A stretch of DNA of 64,000 bases from Megamonas hypermegale (GCF_900187035.1 NZ_LT906446.1:620001-684000), one strand, 5' to 3'; counted from the first letter of the stretch, positions 15,793-25,563 are shown. Translations and numbers: made by a program. Notes: generated by a model not told the origin, from the letters alone.

Positions 15793-17205
15793 ATGTCAAA
15801 ATTTTTATCACGTGTGGCATATGCGTGTGGTACCTTTGGGCATGACTTCTTCTATGCAATGATTGGTACTTATTTCATGATTTTCGTAACAAGTAATCTG
15901 TTTAATACAGAAAATACAAGTTACAACGAGTATATGATTGGTCTTGTAACAACGGTTATCCTTGTTATCCGTGTTGCAGAACTTTTCATCGACCCATTTA
16001 TCGGTAACACTATCGATAAAACAAAAACAAGATGGGGCAAATTTAAACCATGGGTTCTTTCTGGTGCAGTTATCGCTGCAGTTACATTAGCTATCTTATT
16101 CACAGATATTGGCGGTTTGGCTGAAACAAGTCCTGTAATGTACTTAGTTGTTTTCGCTATCTTATATATAATTATGGACGTATTCTACTCAGCAAAAGAC
16201 GTTGCTATTTGGTCTATGATACCAGCACTTTCCTTTGATTCCCGTGAACGTGAAATCACAGCTACTTATGCTCGTATTGGTTCTGTATTTGGTGGTCAGC
16301 TCGTAACTATCATCGTTATTCCAATTGTTTTAGCATTCTCTAAAAACAGCAACGGTGGTGCCGGTGATGCTACAGGTTGGTTCGCATTTGCTGCAATCGG
16401 TGGTTTAATCGCAACAGCTGGTGCAATTATCCTCGGTATTGGTACAAAAGAACATGCTTCTGCTCTTCGTGAAAACAAAACAGATACATCTTTTAGTCAA
16501 GTTTTCTCTGTATTAATGAAAAATGACCAGCTCTTATGGATTGCATTTGCATACCTTATCTTTGGTTTAGGTCAGAACCTTATCAATAACTTCAACCTTT
16601 ATTACTTCATCTATGTATTAGGTGATTCTTCTCAATTCTCTTTCTTAGGTGTAATCAACGTTATCATTGGTTTGATGGCAGTTGCTTTATTCCCATCATT
16701 AACTAAAAAATTCAGTAGACGTAAATTATTCTTCTATTCTATTGCAATTATGTTAATTGCTATCGTAATCTACTATTTTGCAGGTCAAAATGTATATTTA
16801 ACATTACTTGGTGCTGGTTTATTTGCTTTACCACAGCCACTTATCTTCCTTGTTGTATTAATGACAATCACAGATACTGTTGAATATGGTCAATTAAAAC
16901 TTGGTCATCGTGACGAAGCACTCGTACTTTGCGTACGTCCTTTAATTGATAAATTAGGCGGTGCTATTACATCTGCTATCGTAGGTTTCACAGCTGTTTG
17001 GGTTGGTATGTCTGGTAACAAAGTAACAGCAGCAAGCATTACTCCTGAAAACTTACTTAACTTCCAATTAATCATGTTCGCAATTCCATTTGTTTTACTT
17101 ATCATAGCAACATTCATTTACAAAGCTAAAGTTAAATTAACGGAAGAAAAACATGCTGAAATCGTTAAAGAACTTGAACGTACTTGGGGTAAAGATAATA
17201 AATAA
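15793..17205 (+). CDS. GPH family sugar:cation symporter, copy 2
   Basis: A 470-residue GPH-family symporter paralogous to the one at 13368, with the same ELFIDPFIGNTIDKTKTRWGKFKPW and VFYSAKDVAIWSMIPALSFDS loops and about 12 membrane segments. The start was placed at 15793 because GGGAGGG stands 6 bases before it and the protein then begins MSKFLSRVAYACGTFGHD, as in copy 1; the earlier in-frame ATG at 15778 overlaps the ribosome site. Divergence from copy 1 is spread through membrane segments, which leaves room for a different sugar specificity. A terminator follows. Confidence 0.9.
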   Translation: MSKFLSRVAYACGTFGHDFFYAMIGTYFMIFVTSNLFNTENTSYNEYMIGLVTTVILVIRVAELFIDPFIGNTIDKTKTRWGKFKPWVLSGAVIAAVTLAILFTDIGGLAETSPVMYLVVFAILYIIMDVFYSAKDVAIWSMIPALSFDSREREITATYARIGSVFGGQLVTIIVIPIVLAFSKNSNGGAGDATGWFAFAAIGGLIATAGAIILGIGTKEHASALRENKTDTSFSQVFSVLMKNDQLLWIAFAYLIFGLGQNLINNFNLYYFIYVLGDSSQFSFLGVINVIIGLMAVALFPSLTKKFSRRKLFFYSIAIMLIAIVIYYFAGQNVYLTLLGAGLFALPQPLIFLVVLMTITDTVEYGQLKLGHRDEALVLCVRPLIDKLGGAITSAIVGFTAVWVGMSGNKVTAASITPENLLNFQLIMFAIPFVLLIIATFIYKAKVKLTEEKHAEIVKELERTWGKDNK

Positions 17206-17249
17206 TTAACTCACCAAACATCTTCTTAAAATAAAATAATATTTTGTGA

Positions 17250-17284
17250 AAAGGACATTCTTTTTATAAGAGTGTCCTCTTTTA
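17250..17284 (+). terminator. Terminator after second kinase/symporter unit
   Basis: AGGACATTCT pairs with AGAGTGTCCT (one G-T pair) around a six-base loop, followed by CTTTTA. Confidence 0.8.
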
Positions 17285-17412
17285 TTGCTCTAAATTATTG
17301 CTTATTATTTAAAAATTAAATTTTCATTGAATATTCATTTAAATAGACGTTTTATTAATATAATGGTATTATTAGTAATATAAAATTTAAGAGAAAAGAG
17401 GTCTAGTAGTAA

Positions 17413-17925
17413 ATGAGAGTATATCTTTATATTAATAAAAAAGGCTTTAGAGAAAATACTTTTAGAATAGCTTTTCAAGAGTTAGTAAAGATAGCAACAA
17501 ATGCAGAAAAATCTACAGACAATATGTATTTAATAGGTAAATACGAAGCAAGAGACAATGAAAACACTTCTGATGCTCCATACAATAAGAAGTATGAAAA
17601 TAGATATTTTGCTATTCCGATTAATGACCGTGAAAAAGGCTTCTTTAATTTGACAACTATTTTATGCAATAATGATTTAAGTGATTATGAAGTTATCAAT
17701 GAAGCTACATTAAATGGAGTAATCAATACCTTATATAAAGGTGCGGATGAAGATAATTCTCAAAGTATTTCTTTAGAGTACGTGGGCGGACGCTCTAAAG
17801 AATCTCAAAATATCATTGAAGATATTTCTTCTTCTTGTTTCATTGCGATGATTAATATGATGAATACATGGTTTAAAGAAGAACACAAAGATATTGAATG
17901 TAAATTACAGATTGAATTTAATTAA
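17413..17925 (+). CDS. Protein of unknown function (170 aa)
   Basis: A 170-residue cytosolic-looking protein that begins MRVYLYINKKGFRENTFRIAFQ. There is no signal peptide or membrane segment. It is rich in Asn, Glu and Ile with alternating hydrophobic stretches, suggesting a mixed alpha/beta fold. I do not recognise a family. A likely ribosome site (GAGAAAAGAGG) lies upstream with an ATG at 17413, and a strong terminator follows, so it appears to be a genuine single-gene unit between the symporter duplication and the convergent hcp gene. Confidence 0.65.
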   Translation: MRVYLYINKKGFRENTFRIAFQELVKIATNAEKSTDNMYLIGKYEARDNENTSDAPYNKKYENRYFAIPINDREKGFFNLTTILCNNDLSDYEVINEATLNGVINTLYKGADEDNSQSISLEYVGGRSKESQNIIEDISSSCFIAMINMMNTWFKEEHKDIECKLQIEFN

Positions 17926-17942
17926 CTGTTTTTAATTAAAGA

Positions 17943-17981
17943 AAAAGGATTTATTGTTTTTGGCAATAAATCCTTTTTTTA
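17943..17981. terminator. Bidirectional terminator between the 170-aa gene and hcp
   Basis: AAAAAGGATTTATTG pairs with CAATAAATCCTTTTTTT around a short loop, with A-rich 5' and T-rich 3' flanks, so it can serve both convergent genes. Confidence 0.88.
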
Positions 17982-17990
17982 TATGATTAT

Positions 17991-19631
17991 TTAGTTTTGA
18001 AAGAATTTCTTAATATCGTTTTCTACAGTGTCGATGCCAGCAATGCCGAAATTATTTACAAGGACATTAGCTACATTTGGAGAAAGGAAAGCTGGAAGAG
18101 TTGGACCGAGATGGATATTTTTTACACCGAGATGTAATAATGCTAAGAGTACGATTACAGCTTTTTGCTCATACCAAGCGATATTGTAGATGATAGGTAA
18201 ATCATTTACATCATCAAGACCGAATACTTCTTTCAATTTTAAAGCAATGACAGCTAGTGAATAACTATCGTTGCATTGTCCAGCATCTAAAACACGCGGA
18301 ATACCGTTGATATCGCCTAAGTTTAATTTATTATATTTGTATTTAGCACAACCAGCTGTTAAGATAACGGCATCTTTTGGTAATGCTTTAGCAAAATCTG
18401 TGTAATAATTTCTAGCCATTTGACGACCATCACATCCAGCCATTACAACGAATTTTTTAATAGCACCAGATTTTACAGCTTCGATTACTTTATCAGCGAG
18501 TGCTAAAACTTGATTGTGAGCAAAACCGCCGACAATAGAGCCTGTTTCAATCTGTGTTGGTGGAGCACAGCGTTTAGCGTGTTCGATAATTGGTGTGAAG
18601 TCTTTTTCTTCACCGAGTTCACCAGGAATGTGTTTGCAACCAGCAAAGCCGACAACACCTGTTGTATAAATTCTATCTTTATATTCATCTTTTGGTGGAA
18701 CAAGGCAATTTGTAGTTAAAAGTATTGGGCCATTGAAAGAAGCAAATTCTTCTTTTTGTTTCCACCAAGCATTACCATAATTTCCTGCAAAATTAGGATA
18801 TTTTTTAAAGAATGGATAATAGTGAGCTGGAAGCATTTCGCTATGAGTGTATACATCAACACCAGTTCCTTGAGTTTGTTCAAGTAACATTTCTAAATCT
18901 CTGAGGTCATGACCGGATATGAGGATTGCAGGATTATTGCGAACACCGATATCAACTTTTGTGATTTCTGGTTGTCCATAGTGAGAAGTATTAGCTTTAT
19001 CGAGCAGAGCCATTACTTTTACGCCGTATTCACCAGTTTTGAGTGCAAGCGCAGTTAATTCTTCTGCACCTAAATTATCATCAGTGATTTTAGCAAGTGT
19101 TGCTTGAAGGAAAGTATCAATTTCGTCATCAAAAGTATCAAGAGCATTAGCATGTTTATTATAAGCTGCCATGCCTTTTAAGCCGTAAGTGATTAATTCG
19201 CGCAAGCTGCGAATGTCTTCGTTTTCAGTGGATAAAACGCCGACTTGAGCGCCTTTTGCAAGATAAGATGATGTATCATCAGTTGTCCAAAGGGCAATCG
19301 GAGATAATTTTGTTGTGTCATTTAATTCTTGTAATAATTCTTGTTTATAAGCAAGTGTTTTAGTGATGCGTTCAGTGATGATTTCATCATTGAAGTTAGC
19401 GTTTGTAATAGTAGTGAAAAGATTTTCACAGATGAATTGATTTATTTTGCGGGCAATAGGTTTATTTTCAGCGCGAAGCAGAGTTGTTATTTCACAAAGA
19501 CCTTTTGTAGAATAAATTAATAAATCTTGTAATGTTGCTGTAGTGGCGGATTTACCGCATACGCCGACACGAGTGCAACCACGGCAACCAGCAGTTTCTT
19601 GGCATTGAAAGCAAAACATTTTATTTTCCAT
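17991..19631 (-). CDS. hcp: Hydroxylamine reductase / hybrid cluster protein
   Basis: A 546-residue Hcp. The N-terminal cysteine motif [19 protein letters not shown] binds the proximal [4Fe-4S] cluster with the short class I spacing found in strict anaerobes. C-terminal [16 protein letters not shown] and GQCNDSYS segments supply ligands of the hybrid Fe-S-O cluster. The protein reduces hydroxylamine in vitro and is thought to detoxify nitric oxide or act in nitrosative stress and protein S-nitrosylation. The start was set at 19631 because GGAGAG lies seven bases upstream; a TTG 15 bases earlier overlaps that site. No hcr reductase gene is adjacent. Confidence 0.96.
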   Translation of the reverse strand: MENKMFCFQCQETAGCRGCTRVGVCGKSATTATLQDLLIYSTKGLCEITTLLRAENKPIARKINQFICENLFTTITNANFNDEIITERITKTLAYKQELLQELNDTTKLSPIALWTTDDTSSYLAKGAQVGVLSTENEDIRSLRELITYGLKGMAAYNKHANALDTFDDEIDTFLQATLAKITDDNLGAEELTALALKTGEYGVKVMALLDKANTSHYGQPEITKVDIGVRNNPAILISGHDLRDLEMLLEQTQGTGVDVYTHSEMLPAHYYPFFKKYPNFAGNYGNAWWKQKEEFASFNGPILLTTNCLVPPKDEYKDRIYTTGVVGFAGCKHIPGELGEEKDFTPIIEHAKRCAPPTQIETGSIVGGFAHNQVLALADKVIEAVKSGAIKKFVVMAGCDGRQMARNYYTDFAKALPKDAVILTAGCAKYKYNKLNLGDINGIPRVLDAGQCNDSYSLAVIALKLKEVFGLDDVNDLPIIYNIAWYEQKAVIVLLALLHLGVKNIHLGPTLPAFLSPNVANVLVNNFGIAGIDTVENDIKKFFQN

Positions 19632-19690
19632 ATATAATCTCTCCAATTAGTTTTTTTAATTAAGAACTGTATTTATTATATAAAGAGAAA

Positions 19691-19727
19691 TAAAAAAAGT
19701 ATGTTGTATTTACAACATACTTTTTGC
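19691..19727. terminator. Terminator after yeiH (minus strand)
   Basis: AAAGTATGTTGTA pairs with TACAACATACTTT with a two-base loop, flanked by A and T runs. It lies 25 bases beyond the yeiH stop and upstream of hcp. Confidence 0.85.
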
Positions 19728-19749
19728 TTCATTATTATTTTTATTTTAT

Positions 19750-20799
19750 TTACCAAAGACCGAATAAATGTTGTACACCAAGGCTTACACAAGCGATGGC
19801 TACCCAACAGCAAAAGCCCATTATGATAGGTCTACCACCATTTTTAATTAAGTCAATGATATCAGTGTGTAATCCAATAGCTCCCATAGCCATGATGATG
19901 AAGAATTTACTGCAAAATTTCATTAAAGCGAAGAATGATAAAATAGCACTAGAAATTTCAGCGGAAAAAATATTGCTATCCATGCAGTAATTGCAAATAG
20001 TAGTAATGATGGAAGCGATTACAAAGTATAAGATAAACATAGGAAATGCTGATTTTACACTGGCTTTGTTTGTACCAGAATGTTTTTTTGCCATATAAAA
20101 ACCTAAAACTAAAGTGATAGGAATGATAGCAAGTGTTCTAGTGAGTTTTACGATAGTGGCACCATCTAAAACCATTGTACCAGTATTATGCATGCTATCC
20201 CAAGAAGAGGCAGCAGCAGTAACAGAAGAAGTATCGTTGACTGCAGTTCCCGCGAAGATAGCAAAACCTTGGTCGCTTAAACCGAGCATACCGCCGAGTG
20301 TAGGAAAAATTAATGCAGCGATGATGTTGAATAAGAAGATAACGGAAATTGCTTGAGCTATTTCTTTATGGTTAGCATCGATTACAGGAGCAGTTGCGGC
20401 AATAGCAGAACCACCACAGATAGATGAACCAACACCGATTAAAACAGAAGATTTAGCAGGTATTTTTAAAATTTTAAAAACTATATATGCTGTGATTAAT
20501 GAAGTTGCAATCGTGGAGATGATAATTGGTAAAGATGTAGCACCTACAGCGATAACAGTTCCTAAATTTAAGCCGAAACCAAGTAAAATAACGGCATATT
20601 GTAAAACTTTTTTAGAAGTAAAAGTAATACCACTGTTTAAGATATTTTTTTCACGGACGAATTTTGATAAACACATGCCGATTAAGATAGCGAAAACAGG
20701 GCCACCTATGATTTCAAATTCTTTGCCTAAGAAAAAAGCAGGAATGGCGACGACTAAGCAGGCTAAAATTCCTTGCCAGCGGTCTTTGATTAATAACAT
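19750..20799 (-). CDS. YeiH family putative sulfate exporter (UPF0324)
   Basis: A 349-residue integral membrane protein with about ten hydrophobic segments. Family features include [13 protein letters not shown] near the N-terminus, [12 protein letters not shown], and the polar motifs [18 protein letters not shown] and [13 protein letters not shown] in membrane re-entrant regions. YeiH proteins are annotated as sulfate or sulfite exporters and are often induced by LysR regulators; direct transport evidence is limited. ATG at 20799 follows TAGGAGGA. A LysR-type dyad upstream (20883-20902) fits such regulation, but no LysR gene is near. Confidence 0.88.
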   Translation of the reverse strand: MLLIKDRWQGILACLVVAIPAFFLGKEFEIIGGPVFAILIGMCLSKFVREKNILNSGITFTSKKVLQYAVILLGFGLNLGTVIAVGATSLPIIISTIATSLITAYIVFKILKIPAKSSVLIGVGSSICGGSAIAATAPVIDANHKEIAQAISVIFLFNIIAALIFPTLGGMLGLSDQGFAIFAGTAVNDTSSVTAAASSWDSMHNTGTMVLDGATIVKLTRTLAIIPITLVLGFYMAKKHSGTNKASVKSAFPMFILYFVIASIITTICNYCMDSNIFSAEISSAILSFFALMKFCSKFFIIMAMGAIGLHTDIIDLIKNGGRPIIMGFCCWVAIACVSLGVQHLFGLW

Positions 20800-20882
20800 T
20801 GAATAAATCCTCCTATATTTTAAAGATTATCATTTATTTAAAATATATAAGCTTTTATTATAGCAAGAATTTATTCTAATAC

Positions 20883-20902
20883 ATTGCCATAATCAATGCA
20901 AT
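20883..20902. promoter_or_regulatory. Candidate LysR-type dyad upstream of yeiH
   Basis: ATTGC (20883-20887) and GCAAT (20898-20902) form an interrupted dyad with a ten-base centre, about 85-100 bases upstream of the yeiH start. LysR-type boxes have this T-N11-A form. Chance occurrence in AT-rich DNA is possible. Confidence 0.3.
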
Positions 20903-20941
20903 AGGCGTTATATATTAAATTTTCTTATGAAAATCCAAGGC

Positions 20942-21763
20942 TTATTTTATTTCTTTTAAATTATAGATATCTAAACGGCGATGTTTTAACAGTGGCAATT
21001 GCTCGCGCACAGCATTTACTTCGTTTAAATTGATATCGGTGATTTGATGATTTTCTGTTAAATCTAGTTCGTTTAATATTTTCCCCCAAGGAGAAACAAC
21101 GATACTGTGTCCCCAAGAATGATATGATGCTTCTTTATTATAAGCTGGTGCAGTGCCGATTGTGAAAACTTGGTTATCTACAGCGCGACTTTGAAACATC
21201 AAATTCCAATGAAGCGGGCCAGTTGTCATATTAAAAGCAGCAGGAACAAAAATCACTTTAGCACCTTTATCGACCATCAGACGGCTAAGTTCAGGAAAGC
21301 GAAAATCATAGCAAATGCAGATGCCCATCTTGCCCCATTTCGTATCGAAGACGGCTATTTCATCGCCAGCAGTTAAAGTATCGGACTCTTTAAAATATTG
21401 ACCGTTAGCGATGTCGATATCGAAAAGGTGCATTTTAGCGTAATGAGTAATTTCATTGCCGTTATCATCAAAGACGTATGCCATATTAAAAATATTACCG
21501 TGTGCATTTATTACAGGTATTGAGCCAGCTGAAAGATAAACGTGATATTTTTCTGCTATATTTTGGCAAAATTTATAAGTAGTGTCGCGATATGTTTCAG
21601 CATACAATGGAAAAAATTTATTTTCATATGGGCAGCTGAACATTTCTGGCAGAGCTATAAAATCTACTTCTGGAGTTATTGTATTTTTTATAAATTTTTC
21701 AATGTAATTCAAGGTTTCAGTTTTATCAGCAAATACTTTTGTCTGCAATTGTAATAATTTCAT
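20942..21763 (-). CDS. Carbon-nitrogen hydrolase (nitrilase superfamily, omega-amidase-like)
   Basis: A 273-residue amidase of the nitrilase superfamily. The catalytic triad is visible: Glu in FIALPEMF, Lys in HYAKMHLFD and Cys in GICICYDFRFPELSR. The last motif and the length resemble NIT1/NIT2-type omega-amidases, which deamidate alpha-ketoglutaramate or related metabolites, or remove damaged glutathione derivatives. It is cytosolic and starts with ATG at 21763 after AAAAGGGG. It is transcribed alone in the minus direction, divergent from prmA, with about 125 bases between the starts. Confidence 0.88.
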   Translation of the reverse strand: MKLLQLQTKVFADKTETLNYIEKFIKNTITPEVDFIALPEMFSCPYENKFFPLYAETYRDTTYKFCQNIAEKYHVYLSAGSIPVINAHGNIFNMAYVFDDNGNEITHYAKMHLFDIDIANGQYFKESDTLTAGDEIAVFDTKWGKMGICICYDFRFPELSRLMVDKGAKVIFVPAAFNMTTGPLHWNLMFQSRAVDNQVFTIGTAPAYNKEASYHSWGHSIVVSPWGKILNELDLTENHQITDINLNEVNAVREQLPLLKHRRLDIYNLKEIK

Positions 21764-21887
21764 AAAATCAACCCCTTTTTTATTCTAGTTTACCATAAAA
21801 AATAATTATGGTTTACAATTAGCGGGGGAAAAAGTATAATTAGAGTTATGTATTTTGCCAAATTACTTTATTGAGGAGGAATTTCCT

Positions 21888-22829
21888 GTGAAATGGGCTG
21901 AAATTAGTATTCAAACTTCGCATGAAGCTACAGAAGCTGTAGCAGAAATTTTTCATGAACTTGGGGCTTCTGGTGTTTTGATTGAAGACCCAGAACTTGT
22001 GAATGATTATATTCATTCTGGAGCTTGGGATTATACTGATATTCCACTTGCTGAAGAAACTGATATTGTTACAGTCAAAGCTTGGCTTCCAACTGATGAA
22101 ACTTTGCCGAATAAAATGGAACAACTTCGCCTGCATATAGACGAATTGAGTCAAATTTTCGAGAAAGATTGCGGTACAATCAATTGTTGTGAAATTCAAG
22201 ATGAAGATTGGGCTAATAATTGGAAACAGTATTTTCACCCAGAAAAGATAGGGGAAAAGATTGTTGTAAAACCATCATGGGAAGAGTATACTCCTGTAAA
22301 TGATGAAATCGTTATCGAAATTGACCCTGGCATGGCTTTTGGTACAGGAACACATGCGACAACTTCAATGTGCGTGCAATTCTTAGAAGAATATGTAAAA
22401 CCAGGCATGGACGTATTTGATGTAGGTACAGGTAGCGGTATTTTAGCTATAACTGCTGCTAAATTGGGCGCTAAAAATATTCAAGCTGCCGATTATGACC
22501 CTGTTGCTGTAGATGTAGCTAAAGAAAATATCGCGGTAAATCATGAAGATGACCATATCGCTATTTTCCAAAGTGATTTATTAAAAAATATGACAGGCAA
22601 GGCAGATGTCATCATCGCTAATATCATAGCAGATATCATCATTCGCATGTTCGATGATGTAGATACAAAATTAAACCCACATGGTGTTATTTTAACTAGT
22701 GGTATCATTGCTGACCGCATTCCAGAAGTCATTGAAAAAGCAGAACAAAAAGGTTTTGTCGTTGATAAAATGAATGAAAAAGCTGGCTGGGCAGCAATCA
22801 TCTTTCGTCGCAAGGAAGATATGCAATGA
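21888..22829 (+). CDS. prmA: Ribosomal protein L11 methyltransferase
   Basis: A 313-residue enzyme that trimethylates ribosomal protein L11 using SAM. It has the N-terminal substrate domain and the SAM-binding segment DVFDVGTGSGILAITAAKLGA, preceded by the family signature IEIDPGMAFGTGTHATTSMC. The GTG at 21888 was chosen because GAGGAGGA lies seven bases upstream and the protein then begins MKWAEISIQTSHEATEAV as in other PrmA proteins; an upstream in-frame TTG at 21855 precedes that ribosome site. The end overlaps rsmE by four bases, a common pairing in Firmicutes. Confidence 0.95.
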   Translation: MKWAEISIQTSHEATEAVAEIFHELGASGVLIEDPELVNDYIHSGAWDYTDIPLAEETDIVTVKAWLPTDETLPNKMEQLRLHIDELSQIFEKDCGTINCCEIQDEDWANNWKQYFHPEKIGEKIVVKPSWEEYTPVNDEIVIEIDPGMAFGTGTHATTSMCVQFLEEYVKPGMDVFDVGTGSGILAITAAKLGAKNIQAADYDPVAVDVAKENIAVNHEDDHIAIFQSDLLKNMTGKADVIIANIIADIIIRMFDDVDTKLNPHGVILTSGIIADRIPEVIEKAEQKGFVVDKMNEKAGWAAIIFRRKEDMQ

Positions 22830-23554
22830 GAAGGCTGTTTTTGGATGTGCCGTTGAGTGAAAATTTCACAATAACGGGTGATGATGCTAAACATTTATTG
22901 TATTCCATGCGCGTTAGACCGGAGCAAGAATTTACAATAGTTGATAAAGATGGCAAAGTCGCACAGGCAAAAGTAGTAGCTTGTAGTGCTGATACTGTGC
23001 AGATGAAATTTCTTCATTATATAGATAATGCTGATACTGAGCCATTGATTGATGTTGTATTAGCGCAGTGCTTGCCTAAAGGCGATAAAATGGAATACAT
23101 CGTGCAAAAAGCAGTGGAACTTGGCGTAAAAAGCATTGTTCCAGTAGTAAGTCAACACTGCGTTGTTAAATACGATGCTAAAAAGAAATTGCAACGCCAA
23201 CAAAAATGGCAAAAAATTGCTGATGAAGCAGCTAAACAATGCGGTAGAACGATTAAGCCAGAAGTAGAAGCCATTATTGATTTTAAGCAATTGGTGGAAA
23301 GCTATAGTGATTACACTTGTCTTATCTGTTATGAAGCGGAAGACCAGTTGAGCATAAAAGAAGCTTTGCAGAGCATAAATTCCGATAAATATTTAATCTT
23401 AATTGGCCCAGAAGGTGGGCTTAGCAAAGATGAAGTGGAATTTTGCAAGCAAAATAATTTTAAAAGTATTTCACTGGGCAAACGTATTTTGCGCACAGAA
23501 ACGGCTTCATTAGCAGTATTGAGCATTTTGATGTACGAAAAAAACGGCTTGTAA
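22826..23554 (+). CDS. rsmE: 16S rRNA (uracil1498-N3)-methyltransferase
   Basis: A 242-residue SPOUT-class methyltransferase that makes m3U1498 in 16S rRNA. It has the N-terminal PUA-like domain (FLDVPLSENFTITGDDAKHLLYSMR) and the C-terminal trefoil-knot motifs LIGPEGGLSKDEVE and SLGKRILRTETAS, which bind SAM. Length and motif order are normal. It starts with ATG overlapping the end of prmA (ATGA), so the two are translationally coupled. Confidence 0.95.
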   Translation: MRRLFLDVPLSENFTITGDDAKHLLYSMRVRPEQEFTIVDKDGKVAQAKVVACSADTVQMKFLHYIDNADTEPLIDVVLAQCLPKGDKMEYIVQKAVELGVKSIVPVVSQHCVVKYDAKKKLQRQQKWQKIADEAAKQCGRTIKPEVEAIIDFKQLVESYSDYTCLICYEAEDQLSIKEALQSINSDKYLILIGPEGGLSKDEVEFCKQNNFKSISLGKRILRTETASLAVLSILMYEKNGL

Positions 23555-23573
23555 AATAAAATTTATTCCAATT

Positions 23574-23613
23574 AGAGATTTTCACAGTTTTTTAGCTGTT
23601 GGAAATCTCTTTT
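23574..23613 (+). terminator. Terminator after rsmE
   Basis: AGAGATTTTCACAG pairs with CTGTTGGAAATCTCT with one mismatch region, followed by TTTTGG. Confidence 0.75.
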
Positions 23614-23712
23614 GGGATAAAGATAAAATATTTGTAGATAAAAAGTACTTGGTATAGTAAAATATCAAAGGGCATTAAACTAGATTTTATAAATAAAGGA
23701 GATTTTAATACA

Positions 23713-25008
23713 GTGCCAAAGGTTGCTTTAACTACACTTGGTTGTAAAGTAAATCAAGTTGAAACTGAAACAATGGAAGGATTATTTCGTCAGCGTGGTT
23801 ATGAAATTGTTGATTTTTCAGAGCCCGCTGATTTTTATATTATAAATACTTGTTCTGTTACTCATTTAGGTGAAAGAAAATCGCGCCAATTAATTCGCCG
23901 TGCCAATCGCTTAAATAATAAAGCTATTGTCGCCGTTACAGGCTGTTATGCGCAGATTGCCGCTGATGAAATTGCAGCTATCGAAGGTGTAAAAGTCGTA
24001 ATCGGCACACAGCAACGCCATAAAATTGTAGACTTAGTGGAACAAGCAGCGCGTGAAGACGGTTTGTTCAACGAAGTTTCAGATATCATGCACACACATG
24101 AATTTGAAGACATTCCATTATACGGTACACCACATCGCACACGTGCTTTCTTAAAAATTCAAGATGGTTGTTGCAATTATTGCTCATATTGCATAATTCC
24201 TTATACACGTGGGCCAATTCGTTCACGCCGTTTAGACAGCGTTAAAGAAGCACTCGATAAATTAGTAGAAGATAATTTTCATGAAGTAGTGCTTACAGGT
24301 ATTCATCTCGGCGCATACGGCAGAGATTTTAAAAATGAAAATATTTCGCTCAGCGATGCAGTGGAAATTTGTTTAAAAAATCCTAAATTAAAAAGATTGC
24401 GCCTTGGCTCTTTGGAATCAATAGAGGTTTCACCGCATTTATTAGAGCTTGTGAAAAATGAAAAACGATTTACGAAACACCTTCATTTACCATTGCAAGC
24501 TGGCAGTGATGAAATTTTAAAGGCAATGAATCGCCATTATACAACGGCTGATTTTGCTAAATTAATTGAAAACATTCGCCATGAAGTGCCAGATATTGCC
24601 ATTTCTACAGATATCATTGTTGGTTTCCCAGGTGAAACAGATGAATTATTCCAGAAGAGCTTAGAATTTGCTAAGTCCATGAACTTTGCTAAAATTCATG
24701 TATTCCCATATTCTAAACGCAAAGGCACGCCAGCCGCTACTATGCCTAATCAAGTTGATGAAGCAGTTAAAAAACAACGCGTGCATTTAATGCAACAGAT
24801 GGAAGCAAAATCTGCATTAGATTTCCATACGAGATTTTTAGGCAAGACATTAGATGTTTTATTTGAACAGACACATGAAGGATATACAGAAGGCTTAACT
24901 TCTAATTATATTAAAGTTTATGTAAAAGGAGAAATTCCATCTGGTGAAATTTGTAGTGTAAAACTCGAAGAAATTTTTAAAGATGGTATTTTAGGAAAAA
25001 TTTTATAA
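23713..25008 (+). CDS. mtaB: tRNA t6A37 methylthiotransferase
   Basis: A 431-residue radical-SAM methylthiotransferase that converts t6A to ms2t6A at position 37 of tRNAs reading ANN codons. The UPF0004 domain supplies three cysteines (TLGCKVNQ, NTCSVTH, VTGCYAQ) for one cluster. The radical-SAM motif is CCNYCSYCIIPYTRG, and a TRAM domain (about 365-431) ends the protein. The GKIL-type end and the KVNQVETE start are MtaB rather than MiaB/RimO features. It uses GTG at 23713 after AAAGGAG. The hinT gene follows on the same strand. Confidence 0.93.
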   Translation: MPKVALTTLGCKVNQVETETMEGLFRQRGYEIVDFSEPADFYIINTCSVTHLGERKSRQLIRRANRLNNKAIVAVTGCYAQIAADEIAAIEGVKVVIGTQQRHKIVDLVEQAAREDGLFNEVSDIMHTHEFEDIPLYGTPHRTRAFLKIQDGCCNYCSYCIIPYTRGPIRSRRLDSVKEALDKLVEDNFHEVVLTGIHLGAYGRDFKNENISLSDAVEICLKNPKLKRLRLGSLESIEVSPHLLELVKNEKRFTKHLHLPLQAGSDEILKAMNRHYTTADFAKLIENIRHEVPDIAISTDIIVGFPGETDELFQKSLEFAKSMNFAKIHVFPYSKRKGTPAATMPNQVDEAVKKQRVHLMQQMEAKSALDFHTRFLGKTLDVLFEQTHEGYTEGLTSNYIKVYVKGEIPSGEICSVKLEEIFKDGILGKIL

Positions 25009-25090
25009 AATTATTGTAAAATAAAAGAGGTTTTTTCGATAAAAAGGAGAATGTATATAGTACTGCAATAAAGAAGGAGGTGCAAAATAT

Positions 25091-25441
25091 ATGTCAGATA
25101 ATTGTATTTTCTGCAAAATAGCTAATAAGGAAATCCCTTCACAATTCGTATATGAAGATGATATGGTTGTTGCTTTTAAAGACCTTGAACCACAAGGTCC
25201 AGTACATGTTTTAGTTATTCCTAAAAAACATATTGCAAGTTTACTTGATACAACAGATGAAGACAAAGCTCTTTTAGCTCATATTACTTGCGATGTAATC
25301 CCGCAGCTTGCTAAAAAATTAAATGTAGCAGAAAAAGGCTTCCGTACCGTAGTCAATACAGGGGAAGAAGGCGGTCAAACAGTACAGCACCTTCATTTCC
25401 ATATCATTGGTGGCCGCTCCATGCAATGGCCTCCAGGTTGA
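25091..25441 (+). CDS. hinT: HIT family purine nucleoside phosphoramidase
   Basis: A 116-residue HinT-type protein. It has CIFCKIANKEIPS at the N-terminus and the histidine triad QHLHFHIIGG near the C-terminus, where the middle histidine is the nucleophile. Such enzymes hydrolyse AMP-lysine and other adenosine phosphoramidates; a link to lysyl-tRNA synthetase adenylates is known for the family. The length is typical. The ATG at 25091 follows the strong ribosome site GAAGGAGG. The next gene, rpsU, has its own promoter. Confidence 0.95.
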   Translation: MSDNCIFCKIANKEIPSQFVYEDDMVVAFKDLEPQGPVHVLVIPKKHIASLLDTTDEDKALLAHITCDVIPQLAKKLNVAEKGFRTVVNTGEEGGQTVQHLHFHIIGGRSMQWPPG

Positions 25442-25474
25442 TAAAAATCGCCTAAATATACTACAATGTTCTAG

Positions 25475-25504
25475 TTGACAATGTACTAGAGTGCAATGTA
25501 TAAT
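25475..25504 (+). promoter_or_regulatory. rpsU promoter
   Basis: Perfect TTGACA (25475-25480) and TATAAT (25499-25504) hexamers with an 18-base spacer, about 60 bases before rpsU. Confidence 0.8.
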
Positions 25505-25563
25505 ATTTGGGTATGATTATTAAATGCAACACTCCCGTGTTAGTGGAGGGGAGGGAAATATAA

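Larger units (their letters stand above)
12570..17205 (+). repeat. Tandem duplication of operator, kinase-like and GPH symporter genes
   Basis: Two units of the same layout follow each other: cre-like site, A-rich leader, cytidylate-kinase-like gene and GPH symporter gene (12570-14780 and 15031-17205). The kinases are both 199 residues and nearly identical; the symporters share most of their sequence and end with the same KLTEEKHAEIV and ELERTWGKDNK segments. An 89-base stretch is identical in both kinase genes (12864-12952 and 15325-15413). Confidence 0.85.

Noticed and set aside
19724-20806. Plus-strand frames opposite yeiH
   Set aside because: Antisense shadows of a transmembrane protein gene; no supporting start signals.
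21846-22238. Minus-strand 130-codon frame antisense to prmA
   Set aside because: Shadow of prmA; aromatic-rich peptide without a ribosome site.
23060-23526. Antisense frames within rsmE
   Set aside because: Shadows in a conserved gene, with no independent evidence.
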